This document shows, one piece after another, positions 59,578 through 64,000 of a stretch of DNA of 64,000 bases; the stretch's first letter is position 1; every line of letters begins with the position of its first letter. The stretch spans positions 1 through 64,000 of the forward strand of contig NZ_WBMT01000010.1 of assembly GCF_008923185.1 (NCBI RefSeq), in the 5' to 3' direction. The notes under the pieces are model-generated. The model made no database searches. It worked only from the letters and a program-made list of their open reading frames with translations, and was not told where the DNA came from. This DNA comes from Actinomadura rudentiformis. Its GTDB lineage: Bacteria; Actinomycetota; Actinomycetes; Streptosporangiales; Streptosporangiaceae. The translations under genes and the position numbers were made by a program.

Positions 59578-59635
59578 TGGGCTATGCCGGGTTAGCCTGT
59601 GGGCGGCGGCTGCCCTCTGCGAAAGGCTGTGGACG

Positions 59636-60859
59636 ATGCCTCCCATTGTCGAACCGAAGTTGACCGACCTCGACTTCTGGGCCCAGCCACAGTCAGACCG
59701 CGACGCGTTGTTCGCCTCACTCCGTACGGCCGAGGAGCCCGTCTTCTGCCCGCGTCCGGACGGGCCCGGGTTCTACGCGCTGACACGGTACGAGCAGGTC
59801 ACCGAGGCCAGTCGTCATCCGGAGGTGTTCAGTTCAGAGCCGACCGCGGTCAGCCTGGTGGACCCGCCGGTGTCGATCAGCGAGTACGCGGGGTCCATGA
59901 TCAGCCTGGACGATCCACGGCACGCGCGACTGCGGCGAATCGTGTCCCGCTCGTTCACCCCGCGCATGATCCAGAAGTTCGCGGACGATGTGTCGGCCCT
60001 CGCCGCCCGCATCGTCGACGACCTGGTGGAACGTGGCCCGTGCGACTTCGTGACCCATGTCGCGACCCCGATGCCGCTGCAGATCATCTGCGCCTTGATG
60101 GGCATTCCGGAGTCCGCGTACGACGATGTCATCGAGGCGACGAACGCGATTCTCGCCGTCGGCGACCCTGATCACGTCTCCGCTGATGGCAAGACTCGCG
60201 AGCAGGTCCTGGGCGAGAAGTTCACGATCCTGGACAACCTGATGACCGACCTCGGGCGCCTGCGCCGTGAGAACCCCGCAGACGACCTGGTCACCGCCCT
60301 GCTCCATGCGAACGTGGATGGCGAGGCGCTCACCGAGCCGGAACTACGGCGCTTCTTCAGTCTCCTTGTCGTGGCGGGTAACGAGACCACGCGCAACGCC
60401 CTCTCACACGCCCTCGCCCTCTTCACCGTCAACCCGGGCCAGCGGTCGCTGCTCCTGGCAGATCTGGAGAAACGCCTGCCGGGTGCCGTCGAGGAGGTCG
60501 TGCGTTACGCGACGCCCGTCACCTGGATGCGCCGAACCCTGACCCGGGATCACGCTCTGAGCGGCCACACGTACCGCGCGGGGGATCGGGTCATCCTCTA
60601 TTACAACTCGGCCAACCGCGATGAGAGCGTATTCAAGGACCCGCACACGTTCGACATCACCCGCTCACCCAACCCGCATCTGGGCTTCGGAGCGCCAGGG
60701 CCGCATTTCTGCTTGGGAGCCCACTTGGCTCGCAGAGAAGTGACCGTCCTCCTTCGCGAACTCTTCAGGCGCCTGCCCGACGTCCACGCCACCGCAGAGC
60801 CCATCCGCCAGCGAGCCAGCTTCATCAACGGCGTGAAGACTTTGCCCTGCGCGTTCTGA
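59636..60859 (+). CDS. cytochrome P450
   Basis: A 407-residue soluble bacterial P450. I-helix 'VVAGNETTRNAL' near 244-255 (acid-alcohol pair E-T), the E-x-x-R of the K-helix in 'EEVVRYATP', and the heme loop 'FGAPGPHFCLGAHLARRE' with the Cys thiolate ligand near 361. It oxidises an unknown small molecule with ferredoxin partners, none of which adjoin it. It resembles CYP125/CYP142-like and CYP107-like groups only broadly. Confidence 0.93.
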   Translation: MPPIVEPKLTDLDFWAQPQSDRDALFASLRTAEEPVFCPRPDGPGFYALTRYEQVTEASRHPEVFSSEPTAVSLVDPPVSISEYAGSMISLDDPRHARLRRIVSRSFTPRMIQKFADDVSALAARIVDDLVERGPCDFVTHVATPMPLQIICALMGIPESAYDDVIEATNAILAVGDPDHVSADGKTREQVLGEKFTILDNLMTDLGRLRRENPADDLVTALLHANVDGEALTEPELRRFFSLLVVAGNETTRNALSHALALFTVNPGQRSLLLADLEKRLPGAVEEVVRYATPVTWMRRTLTRDHALSGHTYRAGDRVILYYNSANRDESVFKDPHTFDITRSPNPHLGFGAPGPHFCLGAHLARREVTVLLRELFRRLPDVHATAEPIRQRASFINGVKTLPCAF

Positions 60860-60999
60860 ATCACGCCTGGCACCCCGCGGGCAATTGGCCATGCACGGCG
60901 TTCCTTTAGCCGCGGACAGTCGTCGGCCGCAGCGCCGAGGCGACAGACCCCACCAAGATCGCCATCGACACCAGCGCTGATCAAGACTCCGCCACAAAA

Positions 61000-61020
61000 G
61001 TTATCCACAGAATCTCGTTC
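61000..61020 (+). promoter_or_regulatory. DnaA-box-like element GTTATCCACAGAA
   Basis: TTATCCACA at 61001-61009, flanked as GTTATCCACAGAATCTCGTT, 95 bp before ATG 61096. It matches the element at 47782 at 19 of the first 21 bases or better. Confidence 0.7.
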
Positions 61021-61095
61021 CACTTTCGTCGCGCAGGACCCGGGCCGAGGCTGGACGACGTCGCGCCAGCCCGCCGAGGCCCGAGGAGGCCAGTC

Positions 61096-61995
61096 ATGCC
61101 TGCCACGATCTCCATTACCGTGCCCCCGAAGACCACCACATGCTTCGTGGTCGCGACCGAACGCGAGCCCGGCGACGCCCGGCTCGCCATGCTACGGCGG
61201 CTCGCCGAGCCCTTCGCCGCCGCTGCCACCGAACGGCTCAGCACGTCCCGGCTCGCGGTCACGAGTTACAGGGCGGCCGACTCGCCCTGGGATCTGACAG
61301 GGGTGGCGGCCGCGGACGATCATGAGAGCGAGACACGGGCCCGTAAGGCGGTCCACCACATCGGCGTGACATCGCTGCTCCAGGTCGCCGGTCAGCCGTT
61401 CGGCACCCAGCTGGCCCGCGCCGCGGCCCGCGCGCTCGCCGACGTCGTGGCCGGTGTGATCGTCGATCTCAACACCGGCCAGATCGTCCCGCAGGACACG
61501 CCCGAAAATCCCCGGTTCGCTCTGGCGGACGACTGGCTCGGCGTCTCGCTCCCGCCTGAGGACGAACACTGCTCGGACGGCGACGACTCCATTGACGGCT
61601 GCTCCTGTGTAGAGCTCACCACCCGGGGGCTGCGCCGCTTCGGCCTGCCGGAGCTACAGATTGCGGGAGTCGCATGCCCCCACGACTTGGCCGCGCTCAA
61701 CGTCCTGCGTGCGACGGCCCAACGGTTAATGCCGGTGGGCCGGCTTTCCGGCCCGCAAGCCCTTCCCTCCTACCTGCCGCTGGTGAGCGATGACCTCGCT
61801 GGCTTCTGGGGAATCGCCGAGTCCCTGTGGGCCGACGGCCCCTTGCCCGTCCAGCTCACCTCCCTCGGGCCACGCCTCATCGGCGTTGGCCCGCCACCTG
61901 AGTTCCAGGGCACCCTGAACGAGTGGCTCTGGGACGAGCTCCCACCCGTCATGCACGAACTCCTCGGCTGCACCGCTGAGCCCCTCCCCTCCTGA
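61096..61995 (+). CDS. unknown protein, paralogue of the 47867 gene
   Basis: A 299-residue protein with GAGGAGG before ATG 61096. Same segment order as the 47867 product: 'RFALADDWLGV', 'DGCSCVELTTRGLRRFGLPE', 'ACPHDLAALNVLRATAQRL', 'FWG', and a C-terminal 'PRLIGVGPPPEFQGTLNEWLW'. The shared block is strong and the N-terminal halves differ more. The C-x-C and C-P-H-D pattern suggests a metal-binding core. No family recognised. Confidence 0.6.
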   Translation: MPATISITVPPKTTTCFVVATEREPGDARLAMLRRLAEPFAAAATERLSTSRLAVTSYRAADSPWDLTGVAAADDHESETRARKAVHHIGVTSLLQVAGQPFGTQLARAAARALADVVAGVIVDLNTGQIVPQDTPENPRFALADDWLGVSLPPEDEHCSDGDDSIDGCSCVELTTRGLRRFGLPELQIAGVACPHDLAALNVLRATAQRLMPVGRLSGPQALPSYLPLVSDDLAGFWGIAESLWADGPLPVQLTSLGPRLIGVGPPPEFQGTLNEWLWDELPPVMHELLGCTAEPLPS

Positions 61996-62195
61996 GATCA
62001 GCCACCGAAGCTCAAATCAACGGCACGTTCGGGATTCGAAGGGCGCGATCACGGCGCCTACGGGCCGGGCGGCGTGGCCGTCGGCGCCGGGAGCGGGGAT
62101 GGCCGTCGCCGCTCGGTTGGGGCGGGTTGCGATTGCGATGGAGCGTTGGGGTTCTTTGGTGTGGCGAGTGAGCGGCGCGGCTACGTTCGACTGTC

Positions 62196-62864
62196 ATGGA
62201 GACCGAGGACGTGGCAGGTTCGCTGCAGACTGTGCTGGCCGATGTCGCCGCCGAACGCGAAGCTCAGGATCGCCTTTGGGGCGTGCAAGAGTTCCCTGAC
62301 GGGAGTGGGCCTCAGTATGGCGAGCGGGCGGACGAAGCCAAGCGCGATGTCGCTGCGGCTTGGTCCCGGGGTGAGTTGACCTGGCGGCACATTCTCACCG
62401 AGGAGTTCTATGAGGCGCTCGCCGAGGCCGATCCGGAGCGGCTGCGCACCGAGTTGATCCAGACCGCCGCGGTCGCGGTCAAGTGGGTGCAGTCCCTCGA
62501 CCGTCGTCGTGGTGCGACGCCTCATCCGACCAAGGGTGGTGGACGGGAGAAGCTGGTTCGCGACCGCATACCCGAGATCATCCGAGACGCCGGCGGCACC
62601 GACGCGTCCGTGCGAGCGGCGGAGGAAGGTGAGTACAAGGCGCTGCTGCGCGCGAAGCTCTACGAGGAGGCCGGAGAGTATGTGGCCAGCGGAGATCCGG
62701 CCGAGCTTGCCGATCTTCTGGAGGTGCTTCATGCACTGGCGGCGGCGCACGACATCAGCCCGGCCGAGCTTGAACGCCGGCGCGCCGCCAAGGCCGGAGA
62801 ACGTGGAGCCTTCACGCACCGGCTCGTACTGCGGCTACCAGCAGGCGTGAACGAGGACAAGTGA
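62196..62864 (+). CDS. MazG-like NTP pyrophosphohydrolase fused to a helical domain
   Basis: A 222-residue protein. Residues 1-105 are a helical domain ('VLADVAAEREAQDRLWG', 'LTEEFYEALAEADPERLRTE') with E-x-x-E patterns like all-alpha nucleotide pyrophosphohydrolases. Residues about 115-222 ('KLVRDRIPEIIRDAGG', 'LYEEAGEYVASGDPAELADL') are the second all-alpha pyrophosphohydrolase, close to the phosphoribosyl-ATP/MazG-like house-cleaning group. The fusion of two such units is the notable point. Likely target: non-canonical nucleoside triphosphates. Confidence 0.75.
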   Translation: METEDVAGSLQTVLADVAAEREAQDRLWGVQEFPDGSGPQYGERADEAKRDVAAAWSRGELTWRHILTEEFYEALAEADPERLRTELIQTAAVAVKWVQSLDRRRGATPHPTKGGGREKLVRDRIPEIIRDAGGTDASVRAAEEGEYKALLRAKLYEEAGEYVASGDPAELADLLEVLHALAAAHDISPAELERRRAAKAGERGAFTHRLVLRLPAGVNEDK

Positions 62865-62940
62865 TCATGGAGTCACCTGAGTAGGGCAAGCGTTGGCCTA
62901 GCGGTGGCGGCTTGTCAGATCCAGCGGGCAAGGTGGGCCC

Positions 62941-63096
62941 ATGTGCGGTCGCTATGCCACGGCCCAGGCGCGCCAGGAGCTGATCGACGGGTTCCAGGTG
63001 CCACGCGGGGGCGGGCTTTTCCTATGGAACATCGGCCCCGATCCCTATGCGAGATCGGCTCCGATGCTGCGAGCGAGATCGGCTGAGAGGGGATAG
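62941..63096 (+). pseudogene. truncated SRAP (HMCES/YedK) gene start
   Basis: Begins MCGRYATAQARQELIDGF, the start of SRAP proteins, whose Cys2 crosslinks to abasic sites in single-stranded DNA. Full proteins have about 220-260 residues and continue 'PxYNVAPT...'; here the frame drifts into unrelated residues after about 22 codons, stops at 63094-63096 and runs into the convergent DUF4291 gene. It is a dead 5' fragment. Confidence 0.7.
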
Positions 63097-63641
63097 ACGC
63101 GTTCGCTGGGGAGGAACGCCTTCGCTTTGGTGGCCTGCCCGTCCTGAAGGAGGCGATGGATCTTTCGCACCAGAGGTGTCCGATCTTCGATGGAGACGAT
63201 CCAGTCGTCCACGTACTGATCGATGATGTGGCGGCTCAGGCCGACCTGGATGCTGCGCGCGTCCAACGTCGCGCCGCGCAGGCTCCGCTCGGGGTCCCAT
63301 TGCACGTGGACGACCGACTCCGCGAATCGGGCGCGCCATTCATCGCTACTGCGGAAAACACGACGGTCAGGGTGTGTGGGAACGGCATGGCCCAGCGCTT
63401 GCTCCCAGCCGGTACGGGTGATCCGAACGGCCAGGATCATCTCTTGACCTGGCTTCCGAGCCCAATTACTGCGGGACATCAGCCACAGGAAGGATGGTTT
63501 GATCCACGTCATGCGGCCACGTGAGAACGGCGGCACGAACCGGCCATGCTCCACCGCCGGACCAGCGATCTCAGGACGGTACGCCTGGTAGACCGTGATC
63601 GTGTCGCGGTCGTACGTGGCGCGGATCTCGTGCGTTCTCAT
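63045..63641 (-). CDS. DUF4291 protein
   Basis: A 198-residue protein from ATG 63641, with GGGAGA upstream; the frame is open further but homology begins at 'IRATYDRDTITVYQAY'. Hallmarks are 'RMTWIKPSFLWLMSRSNWA' near 51-69 and 'VQWDPERSL' near 119. Widespread in bacteria and fungi; function unknown. Its last residues form a short imperfect repeat ('SADLARSIGADLA') from a 12-bp repeat, GCGAGATCGGCT at 63048-63059 and 63073-63084. Confidence 0.85.
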   Translation of the reverse strand: MRTHEIRATYDRDTITVYQAYRPEIAGPAVEHGRFVPPFSRGRMTWIKPSFLWLMSRSNWARKPGQEMILAVRITRTGWEQALGHAVPTHPDRRVFRSSDEWRARFAESVVHVQWDPERSLRGATLDARSIQVGLSRHIIDQYVDDWIVSIEDRTPLVRKIHRLLQDGQATKAKAFLPSERVYPLSADLARSIGADLA

Positions 63642-63774
63642 CAGTTCGTCTCCCAGCTCAGGCGCACTCACAGTGCCGTCTGACCTCTGGGACGCTCAAC
63701 AGGTTTTCGGACAGGCCCCTCAATCCGGTTCAGCCGTTCCGGCTAACACTTCGTAGCATGCGCTCGGCACGGCT

Positions 63775-64000
63775 CTATTGGTCGTCGGTTGCGGATTCCC
63801 TCGGCCCGGACGGCAGTTGTGCGGCGATGCCGTCGAGGAGGAGATCAAGGGCGGCGGGATAGGCGCTGGCGGCCATAGTGGCTGCTAGGGCATCGGCACA
63901 GGCCGTGATGTGGGGATATTCGTCGGACGGCAGGCGGGCGTAGGTGGATCGCCAGGCCTCATGGTCGCCGTCGGCATGGTTACGAGGAAGTGCGCTGGCG
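63775..64000 (-). CDS. TetR-family regulator, C-terminal part (runs off the window)
   Basis: The minus-strand frame ending in TAG at 63775-63777 reads '...STYARLPSDEYPHITACADA', '...YPAALDLLLDGIAAQLPS' and an acidic end. 'FxxALDLLLDGL' is typical of the last helix of TetR_C domains. Only about 75 codons are present; the DNA-binding part lies outside. Confidence 0.6.
   Translation of the reverse strand, partial: ASALPRNHADGDHEAWRSTYARLPSDEYPHITACADALAATMAASAYPAALDLLLDGIAAQLPSGPRESATDDQ

Noticed and set aside
62880..62940. tRNA-like sequence before the truncated SRAP gene
   Set aside because: A short GC stem and a GGCCTAGCGG piece are suggestive, but there is no T-loop, anticodon stem or acceptor pairing.

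Overview
The window is high-GC actinobacterial chromosome. The 5' end of a 16S rRNA gene on the minus strand, with a hypervariable stretch of the kind seen in Nonomuraea/Streptosporangium relatives, suggests Streptosporangiaceae. Gene content agrees: class II DAHP synthase, a TIGR03086-type DinB protein, an HrdB-like sigma factor, an OsaABC-like osmotic stress module and a DUF2786 protein. Genus is inferred, not proven.

Layout. 1-0.9 kb: start of an rrn operon running leftwards, with leader, boxA and at least three candidate promoters. 0.9-8.8 kb: Acg-like nitroreductase, rRNA methyltransferase plus thioredoxin, principal-type sigma factor, class II DAHP synthase with a structured leader, then a leftward partner-switching set (GAF/SpoIIE phosphatase, STAS antagonist, RsbW-like kinase). 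9.1-14.3 kb: a giant cytoplasmic hybrid histidine kinase with six 92-residue HAMP-type repeats and its coiled-coil response regulator; with the divergent phosphatase they reproduce the osaC/osaA-osaB arrangement. 14.4-23.4 kb: a TauE/SafE-like protein fused to a cupredoxin-like tail, gltX, DinB-like, NUDIX, SDR, O-methyltransferase, secreted HNH nuclease, HAD, glutamine amidotransferase and LmbE-type deacetylase genes. 23.4-30.2 kb: a translationally coupled pair (vWA protein with a TROVE-like layout plus an unknown protein ending in a Fis-like HTH) with a G-rich quadruplex-type tract upstream, then a TetR/acyl-CoA dehydrogenase operon divergent from an APH-type kinase (ACAD10/11 and LvaA-like logic). 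30.4-38.2 kb: a solitary cytochrome b, a small HTH gene with its own tandem operator, an ECF sigma factor with a SnoaL-like tail, a secreted barrel protein, and a four-gene operon (permease, TIGR03943 partner, patatin, pentapeptide protein). 38.3-47.8 kb: AlkZ-like glycosylase, AurF-like oxygenase, DUF2786, a small HTH gene, an aminopeptidase N with an octapeptide-repeat insertion, and an acetyltransferase.

47.8-64 kb is the most accessory part. Two distant paralogues (47.9 and 61.1 kb) and an unrelated HTH gene (55.5-56.3 kb) share a DnaA-box-like element GTTATCCACAGAA, 84-95 bp upstream of their start codons and in the same orientation. Between them lie remnants of IS256 and IS21 transposases, the latter frameshifted by an exact 19-bp tandem duplication, a 1.2-kb stretch without a clear gene, and ordinary metabolic genes (TrmO, hydrolase, aldo/keto reductase, TenA-like, citrate synthase, P450). 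The right end has a MazG-like fusion, a truncated SRAP gene, a DUF4291 gene and the C-terminus of a TetR gene running off the window.

Two patterns cut across genes. Short exact tandem duplications (13-19 bp) recur, several spanning or flanking stop codons. Tandem operator-like repeats stand directly upstream of two genes (30.37 and 32.29 kb). No tRNA gene, CRISPR array, intact insertion sequence or prophage was recognised. All family assignments come from reading translated sequence; no database search was run.
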